From the NCBI GenBank assembly GCA_022385755.1, contig MU278350.1, positions 1,307,732 to 1,371,731 of the forward strand: a stretch of 64,000 nt of DNA, written 5' to 3'. The notes under the pieces were generated by a model. The model saw only the letters and a list, made by a program, of their open reading frames with translations, was not told the DNA's origin and made no database searches. The translations under genes were made by a program, and so were the position numbers. This DNA comes from Trametopsis cervina (taxonomy: Eukaryota; Basidiomycota; Agaricomycetes; Polyporales; Irpicaceae). Positions 13,695 through 25,898 of the stretch are shown here, piece after piece (position 1 is the stretch's first letter; each line of letters starts with the position of its first letter).

Positions 13695-15002
13695 TCACTC
13701 GCGATGCGCCCACCACCTCTCATCGTCAAACTGAAGTATGCCATAACCGTCTTCGTCAAACTCCTTGAGGATCGCCCTCGCCATATCGCACTCGAGGTCT
13801 TGCGCCAGCTCCTCGTGGCTGTCTTCGTATTCCGCATACACCCACGTGATGGCGCGTAGCCCGCCCTCGCAGCACTCGTGCGCGGCGCGGCACGCGGCGG
13901 TGAGGCCTGCGTTCGCGACGAGGTCGGAGTAGTGTATGACCCACGGGAAGCTGAGGCGCAGGTACTGCACAGAGGGCGGTAGAGAGCGCAGCAGCGCGTC
14001 GGCGACGGCCACGCCCGTCTCTTCGTCTGTAAAGTAAGTACCGAGGATGAGCGTGAACGAGCGCAATCTTGTACATGTCGACAGCACATCCCGAATGAAC
14101 GCTGGTACTGAGCGCGATAGTGAGTATTAGCGCAAGGGGAGCTGCGCGAGCGACTTACGATGTCGCATCGTCGCATCAAAGACGGCAAGGCGCAGCTGCA
14201 GGAATTCGACGCCAGGGGATATCCGGGAGAAGAACTCATTGTGCCCTGAATCAAAGTTGCCGTTATAATCGAGAGACAGGTAGCGCACGGGAGACAGATA
14301 GTCAGAGAGCCAATGCTGCTGTGCAAGTGGGAAGTCATTCTGGCCATTCATCCTGTAGCGCCCCCAGTAAAAACCGGAGATGATAGGGGAAGGGGGACGT
14401 GAAGCATGTGTGATTTGCTCGGATGGCTCGAATTCCCGCGCAGCGTGAGCTTGGGACAGGAGGTACTGCGGGTCGGGTGTGAGGGCAGGGTAACCTGGAA
14501 CCTGTTGATACAGCAGTTCAAACAGGCCGATGTGGCTGAACAAAGGCAGGAAACTTTGGAGAAATGATATCCATATATTCTCATTTTCACGGATTGGGAG
14601 AAGTATGGTCAGCTTGGCGAGAGAGTGTGTCGTCTTCGCGGTAAAGTAGTCGTCTTGGGTTATTGGGAAGAGCCAAATGTGCAAACTTCTCAAGCGAGGC
14701 AGCACACAAAGTATCTCTCGAAGGTTTGACAGCGGGACGCTGGAAACTGGCCCTGCAGCACTGAGAAAAAGGTCACGGACAGACTGTGCGATGCTAGGGG
14801 TTTGCCTGGCTGTTTCGCAGAACTGGACCTCCCGAGAGTGTCCGACCTGAAGGGAGATGCTGCAGAATAGAGGACCCCGCGCCAGAGGGAGCCAACGTTT
14901 GCAGACCAGAGTGCAGCTTGCCAGACAGTCTTTCCACCCAGAGTCATCTACTTGCAGAAGGATAATATGTATGATCTCGTTTGGTATGTAAGGGATCGTC
15001 AT
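13695..15002 (-). CDS. F-box protein with leucine-rich C-terminal part
   Basis: This is an F-box protein, a likely substrate adaptor of an SCF ubiquitin ligase. The start at ATG 15000-15002 gives MTIPYIPNEIIHIILLQV, the first half of an F-box, followed by CTLVCKRWLPLARGPLF, the second half (residues about 4-50). The rest has irregular leucine-rich segments such as LRSLHIWLF, LAKLTILLP, VRYLSLDYN and VEFLQLRLAVF. One intron near 14110-14155 joins the long 5' exon to the last exon (APAFIRDVLSTCTRLRSFTL...), which ends at 13695. Agaricomycete genomes carry large, fast-evolving families of such proteins, so the substrate cannot be guessed. It sits between Ras paralogs 1 and 2 on the minus strand. 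Confidence 0.8.
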
Positions 15003-15691
15003 GTCTCGGCGGTGTAGTAGCGGCAGGTCCGGGTCCCTACGAAACACGCATACGTGCTAGTATCAGTATACACCGCCATAAAAGCATGCAATACATACCT
15101 AGAATCCTGCCAATACTGACTTTCGTTAGCAACAATCTGCTGCGAACGTTCTCAGTACTCAGACTAGCAGGGGTGATATCCGCCTGTTGTCTAAGAGACT
15201 ACGTGGACAGGATCACATGAGAGATTCCGTAAGAAGAGGTGTGAGAACTTGTAATCGCACAGGTGCCCATCATACAGACATCAGGTTCTTTGATAGTCAT
15301 CGCACACGGCAAGAACATGTATGGGAGCAAATCGAACATATAATTTCAACCTCTCCCTGTGTACTATCAACCTATGTCATATGCGATGTAGTCTACTTAA
15401 CTTTCCAGATTATCCCTATCCCGGTAGAGGCAATTGTAACGAGCGACGCGACCAACCTTTACAGGAGTCAAACGGTGTGTGGGCAGCCGAACAGTCAGTG
15501 GCTGTAATAAAATAAGAGCGGATACAAACAAGAAAGCAAGCAGCAAAAAAGGAAGAGAAAAGATAAGATGGGTCATGAGGGAGAGAAGAGAACAGGGAGC
15601 CAAAGGGATGCTGAGAATCTGCAACAGTAAAGATCGCGAGCAGTCTTGTCGCCTGGCGACGAACAGCTCGTGTTATGCGTAAGAAGCCCTC
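15003..15691. other. Intergenic region
   Basis: This is the promoter side of the F-box gene and the 3' flank of Ras paralog 2. No feature is recognised; an A-rich stretch lies near 15530-15560. Confidence 0.5.
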
Positions 15692-16737
15692 TCACGCAAC
15701 GATGCATCCACCACAGCAACCGGCAGTACCATCGTCTGCGTTTTGGGTACCGTAGACTCCGGGCGCTCCTGGGGGACCGCTTTGTTGACCGGGACGACCG
15801 GTTTGTTGTTCCTGAAGAGAGCTGGGTGAGTACGCATGCTGCATGCTACGGTGAAGGACAGCAGACCTTGTTGTATTTCCTGATCTCTCGGACGAGGTTA
15901 GTGAAAGCCTCGTCGACGTTGATGCGCTGCTTCGCCGACGTCTCGATGAACTTGCAGCCAAAGTGCTTTGCAAGGTCCCGTCCCTCTGCGTAGTATTTGT
16001 CAGCAGGGTTGCCGGGTCGTGCAGCCCAGAGGGGAACGTACCGTTCATACCAACTTGACGCTCATACTCGAGATCACATTTGTTGGCAACAATGATGACA
16101 GGGAACTGATCCATGTCCTTCACACGCAAAATCTGCTGATAAAAGGTACTAATCTCCTCGAAGGAATTGCGGGAGGTGATCGAGTAGACGAGCAGGAATC
16201 CCTCGCCCGTTCGCATGTACTGCTCACGCATCGCACTATGCAAAAGGTCGTGTGAGTGATGGAAGACGTAAATAGTGTGCGATTCCGCTAACCCATATTC
16301 TTCCTGACCTGCCGTGTCCAGGACGTCAAGCAAGGCGACTTCATCGTCAATAACGCACTGCTTGCGATATGAATCTGGAGACAGTGTGAGAAAAAGATCG
16401 AGGGCAGACAGCTGAGATACGAGGAGCCAGGCGCGCCATGTGTAGCGACCACCCGGCTTCGCTTGGCTCTCTCGCTTATTGTAATCACCTTCGATGGTAG
16501 GGTCGTACTCGACCACGAAATGGCTCTGGATGAACTGAATCGTCAAACAAGACTTTCCAACACCTGCAAGCAAAGCCTTTCAGCGGCTTCATCACACTTC
16601 AGAGCCCTCCAACACTGACCACCACCTCCTACAACCACGAGCTTGTATTCTCTCAGGAATTGTGCCTGTCCGGCGACACCGTTAGTTTTGACGTGTCAGA
16701 GGGCCAAAATAGAGGGACATAAACACACCCTAGACAT
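15692..16737 (-). CDS. ras1: Ras-family small GTPase, paralog 2 (closest to canonical fungal Ras1)
   Basis: Of the three Ras genes here, this one looks most like the conserved basidiomycete Ras1, which controls growth, mating and morphogenesis. Spliced it reads [12 protein letters not shown]-loop GGGGVGKS (split by an intron), [76 protein letters not shown] and a tail with [12 protein letters not shown] that ends CCGGCIVA (CaaX). ATG 16735-16737 is followed at once by the first intron, exactly as in paralog 1. Introns also interrupt switch I and switch II and follow YERQVGMN. All guanine-binding residues, Gly12, Gly13 and Gln61 (H-Ras numbering) are canonical. Paralog 3 lies just upstream in the same orientation. 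Confidence 0.96.
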
Positions 16738-17946
16738 GTTGGCTCTGCCTGTATGCTGAACGGATGATTGAAAGCTGGCGAGAGGTCGGCGAAGGAGGAG
16801 GAAGATGACAGTCTCGAGGAACACTGAGCGGTTCCTTGAGACTTGTTCTAAGAGACGGGAATGATGGGAGTCCAAATACATCCAAACAGCCGGATTTGGG
16901 AGCTCACGCCCAAGTCGGCGCCAGTATGCGATGGACGTCTCACTGTTCGACGTCCACCCAATGCTCACTCATTGTTTGAGCCCCACCCATACGTGTTTCC
17001 TGGTGATCCGTCAAAGTCAACAAGATCCGCAGAATTGGGAAATGCGGATAATAGCCGCGTCAACAAAAGGACAGTTCAGTCAACACTCAGAGTGCTCAGA
17101 TCAATCTACCGCATACATCCACCAATACTTGTGAACGGAACATTGTCATTGATGACAGATAATAAGAGAGCGTCCTTGGTTCAAGCTTAGGTCGGTTCAG
17201 ACGCTTTTACAATGGTATGTGAGCGGTCATCTGTCTGCTGAGAGTATGCTGAATTAGTGGCACAGGTTAGTGGCACAGATACGCCCAATTCTGCGCTCCT
17301 TCAGACGAGCAGGCTCTTCAACACTGATATGCAAATGCTAAGATCACTGACGCATATTTCCGTGCAAGCCACGAATACCCAGTGACAATTTCAAGCAAGT
17401 GCCGTAGCTGTTCGATTCATGTTTGCGTTTATACTGCTAAAGCTTAAGTCGATTTGATCTAAACAGTTCATATGAACGAATCCCAAGACCTGAGACGTAC
17501 CCACATCGCAGCTGCAATGTCAGAACTGTGACACGGATGATCATGATGACTCCCACTCATCATGATATGCATCAGCGTCAGACGCAAGTCTGAGACATCT
17601 TGTCGGCTTCGGTCACAGTACCCAGCCTCATCTCGCAGCTTGACGCCTTCGAAGGATACAGCCAAGCGGCATACACGACTTCCGGATCCGACATCAATCC
17701 ATAGGGGTATCCTACAAGCTCCAGTACTGTACATCTATCTAAGCATTCCCAAGCCCATCTATCCATCCCAGTATAACACGACATGCAAATATAGTTTATC
17801 GGTGCGATAATTGATCATGATCTCATGAGTGCCTTCCCAACTGACGCCTCATCGTTGTCAGATAGTTGGTTTGGCGGGTATGTGACCCGAAGGCCTCCGT
17901 ACAGCATTGACGGATTCCTTGCGCAGCTGGGCAACGGGAGCGGTGG
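16738..17946. other. Intergenic region between Ras paralogs 2 and 3
   Basis: About 1.2 kb with no recognisable gene. It serves as promoter region of Ras paralog 2 and 3' flank of paralog 3. Confidence 0.5.
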
Positions 17947-18908
17947 CTATGCGACGACGCAGCTGCCACAGCACCACCCAGGGTTCTCCGTGTGTTCTTG
18001 CATCCCCAGTTGTCCCTGCGACATTTGCATATCAGGACGGTTTATTTGCCTGCTCTGCAGACGAGGAGTGATAGCGTAAGTAGAGGTGGAAGAAAGGCAA
18101 CGCAAGACCACCTCATACCTTGTCATATTTCCTGATCTCCCGCACGAGCCCCACGAAGGCCTCGTCGACATTGATACGCTCCTTAGCAGACGTCTCAACG
18201 AAGCTGCACCCTAGCCGTTGTGCAAGATCTCGGCCCTCTACGCACTCTCGTGAGCACTCGCGTACAGGACAAATGACCTACGGGGACTAACCATTCTGCC
18301 ATACCTGCCGCTCGAACTCCAGATCGCATTTGTTCCCGATGATAATGGCTGGGAACAGGGACGAGTCTTTGACCTGTAAAATCTGCTGGTGGAAGGTCCT
18401 GATCTCCTTGAAGGAGTCGCGGGAGGTAATTGAGTAGACGAGAAGGAACCCCTCGCCGCCGCGCATGTACTGTTCTCGCATCGCGCTGTTTCCCAATTGT
18501 AAGTTCCTGAATACTCCACTCGTCCAACAGAAAGTTCTTACATGTATTCCTCCTGACCAGCTGTGTCGAGCACATCTAGGAGAGCGACTTCGTCGTCTAT
18601 GACGACCTGTTTCCGATACGAATCTGGGTAACAATGTCAGCACATGCTTCTCGGTGGCAACACCCCGTTCCCACCTTCGATGGTCGGGTCGTATTCTCCC
18701 ACAAACTGACTCTGAATAAACTGGATCGTCAAGCATGACTTGCCCACAGCTGTGGAGGACGCCTTCAGTACTCTGCAAGTCTCGAGGCCGATCGAACACT
18801 TACCGCCATCTCCTACGACCACGATCTTGTACTCTCTCATGAACGTTGACTGCGTTGTAGTCAGCAACCCCGCGCTCATCCACCCTCCCACACACATACC
18901 ATAGACAT
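17947..18908 (-). CDS. ras: Ras-family small GTPase, paralog 3, with Ala at position 13
   Basis: This is the third Ras paralog. ATG 18906-18908 encodes MSM, directly followed by an intron (GTATGT...CGCAG, to 18850) and then [13 protein letters not shown], matching the [11 protein letters not shown] layout of the other two. The P-loop is split by an intron as in the paralogs; joining the exons gives GDGAVGKS, i.e. Asp11, Gly12, Ala13 (H-Ras numbering). The remaining motifs are intact: [15 protein letters not shown] (Gln61), [25 protein letters not shown]. The short tail ends CCGSCVVA (CaaX, plus Cys for palmitoylation). Divergence is spread over the effector-distal half ([20 protein letters not shown]). 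It is probably a functional but diverged duplicate. Position 13 normally is Gly in Ras; a substitution there can alter nucleotide exchange or GAP response, so its cycle may differ. That is inference. Confidence 0.92.
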
Positions 18909-20672
18909 ATTTCGTGACTGTGCTTCGTGATTGTTTCGTTATGGTAGTGTTCCAGGTCCAGATACAGCTCCAGGCCGAAACAAGAGAGTCTAAGGGGGTG
19001 GTATCCAGATGCAATGTAAAGAGGGACAGGGCGGCGACGCGCACGCATATAAGTGACTATCACATCCTCCCATGATCCATGATCTATTGATGTCCTGCCT
19101 TCTCCCAGTGTTCGCGATGCAACTGATCATGACAAAGCCATGAGCTTCAGTGAAAGCATGTTACAGAATCGGAAATCCAGCAGCCAAAGGTACATGCCAG
19201 GACGAAGTGAGGTTATATGAGCTGATGCGATCTCTTCGTTATAGATGCAGACGCGCTTTCGCGGAGCTGTGGCCGGACGCGGGACACCTGTGTTCCGACA
19301 TCCAGCCTGGCCTTCTCGGAGCGCTGTTGCTATATGGCACGGTGCGTTATATGAGCAGAGGCAGCCCCCCTCGGTGTGCATTAGGGGGGAGTCATATCCC
19401 GTGTGAGTAGCTGCGCAATGGCTCTGAGTCCAAGGTCTCCTCGGCGATATGCAGCCAACAGACGCGACGCATTGTCATACGCGGAGGCGTAGGCGTTCTA
19501 TCTTAGCAGACAGATATAGCGATGATCAGTCTTACAATGCGACAGTTGTATTCTGCCAGATAACTCTGTTGACCATGACTAATCTGCATAGTTAGATGTC
19601 TCTGCGGAACCTGCGTACGGGAGTTCGAGGGTCAAGTTGCCAGCCATAATCAGTGCACACAGAACCGATCATAGTTTTGTCGGTTTTCCTCCGGGCAAGT
19701 GATGCAGGTGTTTTCTAAGGTGCAAATCCGGAAGAAACATTCACTCACCCTTCCGCGGTCAGAGAGCGTTCAACCCTTTGAGTTCCTTGTGGTGATCACC
19801 ATCACCTGTAGTTATAATGAAAGGGCTGTGCGGTTCCTGAAGATACCATTATCGTACTGTACGTTCGCCGGGCGCCGATTTGAATCACAGCGCCCATGTG
19901 TAGGCGCCATTAGCGGAAACAAACGTGTCCCATGCAACCATGCTTTTACACAGCGCGCAATAGTATAACGATGGTACGTGGTCAAGTATTCGGAAACTCT
20001 GTGAATCTTGAAATTAATAAACACGAAGGTTTGACTCGAGAGCATCCCGGCTGTGTCACAAAACACTGAGAAACTGCTGCGCGTTTCGGATCCCAGCGGC
20101 AGTATACACCCTTGGTGGCACACTCCACAGAGCCTGCCTGGAACGTTATGTGGCTCAGCTCGGTCAATGTCGATAGACATGCAAAGCACTCAACAGGGGT
20201 TTGTGTATAGAGTGCTAACAACAACTGGACGCCGTAAAAGTTATCAGTCACCTGAATTTCCGAAGACTTCGGTCCGCGCGTGAGAGTGAATCTCCCAGCG
20301 GTCGGCCCATCCACGCCTATACAAACATAGCGTGGGCTGCTCACTTGTAGCAGTGCAACAAATATTCTCGAAGATGAACCAATCACATGATACCATATCC
20401 GCGTATAGGTAACTGTGCATTTGCCGTATGGTGGTGGGAACGTCTCACTAATTGTGCTGTGCCCAGCAGAGTCCACGGGAATGTGCACGTCGTCAAGTGT
20501 TCGAAATTTGGCCGCGCTGTGTGTATCATGTCTAAGCCACCGATCGGGCCTGGAGCTCTTGCCAGGGGTCACTGGACAAATATTCCGCCGTTGCCCCGTC
20601 TTGATTATTCCACCCATCTCTTTCTGACTTTGCCCTCCCATCCTCGACCTCTCACTGTGTCGGTGATACGTC
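18909..20672. other. Gene-poor intergenic region
   Basis: About 1.8 kb between the Ras paralog 3 start and the P450 start. Long frames on either strand (for example 19982-20674, minus) resemble no family and lack intron structure. I see no repeat or RNA. Confidence 0.5.
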
Positions 20673-23112
20673 ATGGGTGCTATAACTCTGGCACTGTTGT
20701 GCCTCGTCCTCTATCATGTTGTGTCCAGGGCAATAGCGCTGTACAAGATTCTGAAGAGTATGGGGTGAGCAAATCTCCTTGAAGCCCTAGACCTCGAGGC
20801 TGACGATAAACTGGTCGCGTTTCACAGATTCCACCCTGGCGACCAATGGCTCCTCTCCGATATGCGTGGCGGTCTTGCGATCCTCCTCCCAAAGCGCATT
20901 CCGTACATAATCCCTGGCAGAGGTCGAGTAGGGCTGCGCGGGTATAGCGACCACAAACGACATGGCATAGACGTGATTTCCGATGTAAGCACTTGGCGTT
21001 TGAAGGCCTTCGCTGGTGCACAAAGCTGATTGATATGGCTGTAGGTCTCGGTATACCCGATGCGCGCAGCGTTCTTCATCGCGGACGCCGATGTCATACG
21101 TGTGAGTGCGCTCATCTTCGCCGTGGTGGTTTCACTGATGAGTACGCTGCACAGGAGGTGTCAGCGGCGCGTAATCGCTACCCTAAGCCGATCGAGATGT
21201 ATGGAGTTCTCGCATTTTATGGTCCTAACATTGTCGTATCGGAGGCCGAGGAGTGGAAGCGCTATCGTAAGATCGCCAATCCCGGCTTCTCCGAGGTCAG
21301 TGTCTCTCTCCTCTCTGGTGCTCGTGCCTGTGCTCATTGTGCAACCCGACCTGCAGAGGAATAACAGACTCGTGTGGGAGGAGACTCAGCGGACTGTGCT
21401 GGAACTGTTCAACGAAGAGTGGCGTGGTCAGGATGTGGTTGTTGACGAGGATGTCTTGTTGACAACTGTATCGGTATGTTATCTACATCCCATTCACGCT
21501 CTGCTTTCTGCACGCCCGAGACTTACTGCTTGGTACAGATAGCTCTCTTTATCATAAGCTGTGCCGGCTTTGGACAACGCATATCATGGAAGGAAGAAGG
21601 GTTGCACAGTGCCGGGTCTGAGTTTAGCTTCAAGGTGAACTTGTCTTTTTATCTCGGCTCGGCTCAGAACTACCCCGCTGACAGCTATCTCTCCAGGAAA
21701 CCATGTACCACGTCTCTACTCACATCGTCACAAAGGCAATTACGCCTGGCTGGCTACTCAAGCTCGACTTGACGTCAAAGCTTCGCACCACTCGCGTAGC
21801 ATTCGAACTGATGGAGGTGCGTTCCTCTGAAAACTTATACATGAGATGTATGGCCCATAACGTATGTATAGAAATACATGTTGGAGATGGTGCAAAAACG
21901 CAAAAACGCAGAGATGAAGGTCGAACGTCATGATCTGCTGAGCGGGCTGATAGCCGCGAGCGACGAAGAGTTCAGCGGGTTCGCGAAGCTGACGGATATG
22001 GAGGTTATCAGTAAGTGCATCCTGTTCCGCGGAGTGAATGTGGATCTAATAGGCAATAGGCAACATCTTTATTTTCCTCATCGCAGGTAAGCTTCACACC
22101 CCCATGAACATAAAGTTTGATACTTACGTAGGGTACGCTTTCTAGGTCACGAGGTAAACACCATTCCGGCATGATTTAAAGCACGTCTAATAGAGTTCAC
22201 AGACTACGGCGCACACCCTAGCATTTGCGTTCATACTACTTGCGTTATATCCAGAGGAGCAGAAAAAACTCAATGAACAGTGCAAGTCTGTCCTCGGAGA
22301 CGATGATATTCCAGTGAGCACGAATGTCACAGGCTCGTCGACGACGCGCTGACCTTCTTCCAGAAATACGAGAACATGAACGCATACACCTACGCAATGG
22401 CGTATGTACCTTACCTAGCCCCCACCGAACTCCTATTGACCTTTACATCGCAGCGTGTTCTTCGAGACACTCCGTCTCTTCCCTCCCGCGACAGCCGTTC
22501 CCAAAGTGGCCTCAGAAGACAGCGTCCTCTACACGACAAACGCAGCCGGGGAGAAGGTCCCCGTGGTAGTCCCCAAAGGAGCTGACCTCCTGTTCCACCT
22601 GCCCGGCTTGCATCAGAACCGTGAGTCTTCCGCCTTGGAACCTGTTATGTGCACGTACGATACCTAACCATCGATGTAGCGAAATACTGGGAGAACCCAA
22701 CCGAGTTCCAGCCCTCGCGTTTCATGAAGCCTGATTGGCCGCGAGATGCGTTCATGCCGTTCAGCGGGGGAGCCCGTTCGTGCATAGGTCGCAGGTACGT
22801 GTGGCGCTGCGGCATCCGGGCTTCGTGAGAACTGACATGACATCTCCGATTTTTTGTGAAGGTTCTCCGAGGTCGAGGCCGTCGCTGTTCTCACGCTGTA
22901 CAGCTTGAAGTACGAGATCGAGGTGAAGGTGGAACCGCAGTTTGAGCATGAAAGCTTCGAGGAGCGTAAAGCGAGGTTGCTCTCTTGGAAGCCGCTGTTG
23001 ACTCTTACGTGAGTGGATTTCCCCTTGTTCCTCCAAAGATTGTTTGTGCAACTAACACACTTTGCTCGACAGGCCGGGGAAAGTTCCCCTTATATTCCGC
23101 AGGCGCAAGTAA
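20673..23112 (+). CDS. Cytochrome P450 monooxygenase
   Basis: This is a membrane-anchored heme monooxygenase of the microsomal type. ATG 20673-20675 begins a hydrophobic anchor (ITLALLCLVLYHVV). Splicing about a dozen short introns gives: the proline/glycine-rich hinge; the C-helix WKRYRK (near 21255); the I-helix motif AGHETTAHTLAF; the ExxR motif ETLRLFPPA (near 22460); the PERF-like FQPSRF; and the heme loop FMPFSGGARSCIGRRFSE (near 22760-22870) with the axial Cys. The two residues HE of AGHETT lie on an 8-base micro-exon (22146-22153). A direct read would stop at 23010-23012, but a GTGAGT donor there joins a last exon giving LLTLTPGKVPLIFRRRK and TAA 23110-23112, a typical P450 end. The CYP family cannot be named by eye; many white-rot P450s act on lignin-derived or resin compounds. 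Confidence 0.93.
22146..22153 (+). other. 8-base micro-exon of the P450
   Basis: The bases GTCACGAG are flanked by an upstream TTTCTAG acceptor and a downstream GTAAAC donor. The exon completes the Gly codon and encodes His-Glu of the AGHETT oxygen-activation motif. Without it the frame and the motif are lost, which supports the call. Confidence 0.85.
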
Positions 23113-25439
23113 TGCACACCATCAACCCCTCTGTTGGTTTAGTAACAGGTTTGCTGCTCCAGTGTACTATTGCATGCAACTGTGGGCTTCAGTATCACCT
23201 GCGCATGTCTCGCAAATAGGCATACAACCCCCTCTCTGGAAGCTCACACGTCTATATACTCTCTCTCATCTATACACCCTATTGTGGCTTGGCCGCATCT
23301 CCTTAATAAGCATTCCTGACCGCCACTTATATCAGAGGATCGGTATTCCGGAATGAATCCAGAGCGCAAATAGTGTCAGCAACGTTTGCCAAGGGGCCAA
23401 TATTTCGGTAGTGCTACGACTGTCAGTGCCACCTTGACCGGTCTGCGAGCATTATCTGTTTCCGGCCACAGATCATTCTGGGAGACCTCGAGTTTCAGCT
23501 TTCGTGCCGTTCAGTGAAGCACGTTCGTACGAGTGAAGCATCGGCACATCCAAAACGGTCGTGGTCGCGCCACTCAATCTATTACCGCGCCGAGACATCA
23601 CATGACCTAGCGCTTGTCGAGCAACTCATGCCAAGCGCGAGACTGTGCCAACTCATCACTTTACACGTCCTGAACGCTATTCCGTCTTGGAAGCCCACCG
23701 GGGGTCAAAACCATGGCCCTAGGAAGGCTCAGACGAGAGAGTACGCCAGTGCACGTTCACTAGAAATCTCTTGGTTACCTGTTTATCTCCTCTGAGGCCT
23801 CTCATTCCTACTGTGCACATTTGAATGTGCATGGCCTGGCTCCACCCTCATCGTCTGCGATTGGACTTTTGATGGACAGCAGCCCACCTGCGCTGCAAAA
23901 TACTTGCACACTCCCGCTCGAACATGCCCCTTCACTGAACATTTGACATCACCAGGATTACTCGCAATGAAGGTGAGCCGGGTCACTTCATTGCACACTC
24001 ACCGTGCCACCAATCTTTCTATAACCCCAACTGCCAGCATGACCCCAATAACGATCATGCAGGCGATTGTCTTGGCAGTAAAAACAGAGAGTGTGGGGAA
24101 TGGCCACCTCAGCATAGTGTTTCGATGCCCACGACACTGTGCGAAAGTGTGCTCATTTCTGCTTCCACCTCTTCTTGCTACTGCTCCCAAGAGCCTGGGC
24201 AGTGCGAACGAAGGGCGTGGAGAGTGGCCGCCTGCGCATAGTGTTTCGATACCCTCGATGCGGTGCCGAGACGTGCTCACCTCTGAACCCACCTCTTCCT
24301 TCTACCCCCTTCTCACAGGCTCACGCCTCTGAAAAAGTGGCCACCACCTCAACATTGGTGTGCCCTTCATGTAGAGGGCCTCGCTTTGTGGCAAAGGCAG
24401 TATGAGACGCGTAGTGAGACTGTCGAGGCCGTCAACAAGCAGTATGTCCTCCCACACCCAACACAATACAGTGGCTAGTGTCAGACAAGGAGCCAGCGTA
24501 CCGTGGCACGATGGCACTTCCAGTCGATAGCGAGGCAGCACGAAGATGGAGGAAGGTGACGAGAGAGGGACGGACGATTGCCAATGCACAAAACGAGAAG
24601 AGGATGGTGCGTGTGGCCTGCCGACGTTGGGGACAACGAGGGCAAGGTCCTGTGTTCGACGCGGTCGATGTAGGCGTGGGCGAATGAATACTGCGTGAGC
24701 GTGAAGGTGCTCGGGGAGCTCATGTACAAGAAGGAGGTTCATTTTGTTCTCCTCCTCCTCGTTCTTCACACTGACCACCCTCCTTCTAGGTCATATATGG
24801 TTGGAACTTCTCTGCACTCGAAGCAGCAGTCACTGCCTCTGTGCGCTCGGTGCCCTGCGCAGGTACCCTACGCGTACAGTTCACGGCTGCGCACTGACGA
24901 GATGCATGTTCGTGCCGATAACTGGCTCGCATGCTCCCCCCCCCTCACTGAGACTGACTCCTCGATACGGCTTCTGTATGCTTTACAGGTTCTGAAACCA
25001 TGCTTCCAGAACTCATCCGAGATCGTTTTCCAGGTGGCTGAGCTGAAGCTGATTGACCTTCGAAGTGATCACGAGCGGTATCTTCACTCCAGGCCCCCCG
25101 TTTCCCAACACCTGCAAATGCAAAAGGATCTTGGGACGTCAGTGGAGAGGACAGGACTTCTCAATGTGGACATATAGAACAAGGTGCGCAGGAGCCAGAT
25201 GTTACCGCAGAACTTTTATTCAATTTACAGCTGGGCACATGATGTGTTACGTGCGATTTGAGTTACAGCACGTTCAGCCATTGATTAAGGGCGCGGACGC
25301 ATCGGTCTGGCTCCAGCAGGCTGCTTTTAGTCATGGATCGATGTGCAGTGAAACAACGAGCGTGCTGCGTACCAGGCGACGCGCGTGGGTACCACGTGTG
25401 TGGCTGGATATCTGGAACCGAGACTACCGTCCGGGTGGG
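23113..25439. other. Gene-poor region with degenerate tandem repeats
   Basis: No convincing gene is seen in 2.3 kb. Several open frames near 23900-25180 exist on both strands but have no recognised domain. A degenerate tandem repeat lies within (see its own entry). Confidence 0.5.
24101..24375. repeat. Degenerate tandem repeat, unit about 113-124 bp, about 2.3 copies
   Basis: Units begin at 24101, 24225 and about 24338. Each starts TGGCCnCCT; the first two continue GCATAGTGTTTCGAT and later share GTGCTCA and CCACCTCTTC. Sequence between copies has drifted. No coding role is apparent. Confidence 0.6.
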
Positions 25440-25683
25440 GGCCGTTCATCGCATGCGGGAGAGCAGGCGTTACGCTTTCTTCATTACAACAGGTCAAGCT
25501 GCGGGCCAGAATCCGACGAGGATTGCGTGCATTTGCTGCTGATGCGGGCCTTTTAGTGGCATTATGAAATAGATTCTCGTCTCTCTGCACCCATCAGCCC
25601 CCCTAAGGTTCATCAGAGTTTAATTTGCTCCAATTGCCCGCCAAGCTCTGGTCGCAGTCGTTCACAGTCTTGTAGAAAGAGCT

Positions 25684-25721
25684 GACGGACAGAATCGGAC
25701 GGACAGAATCGAACGGACACC
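25684..25721 (+). promoter_or_regulatory. Conserved GGACAGAAT repeat element, copy 1
   Basis: Two direct GACGGACAGAATCG units are followed by AACGGACACC, about 180 bases upstream of the copy 1 ATG. The same block recurs before copies 2 and 3. Conservation in a decayed copy and spacing to the start suggest a promoter element; this is inference. Confidence 0.45.
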
Positions 25722-25898
25722 ACGCTCGCATGCTAAAAGCTCTCAAAGACATGGATTGGAGTGGAAGGCCAGATTAGAGGATAAGGATACTGCGCTCGCA
25801 ATACAAGTCTCCCATCCGGGCTGTCTTAATGATAAAACTCCTCGAGCATCTCTCCGATTTTTCATTTTCTTTTCATAATCACCGCTATTCTCCCTATC

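Noticed and set aside
19982..20674. 230-codon minus-strand frame upstream of the P450
   Set aside because: No family resemblance, no introns in a genome where most genes have many, and it overlaps the P450 start; probably chance.
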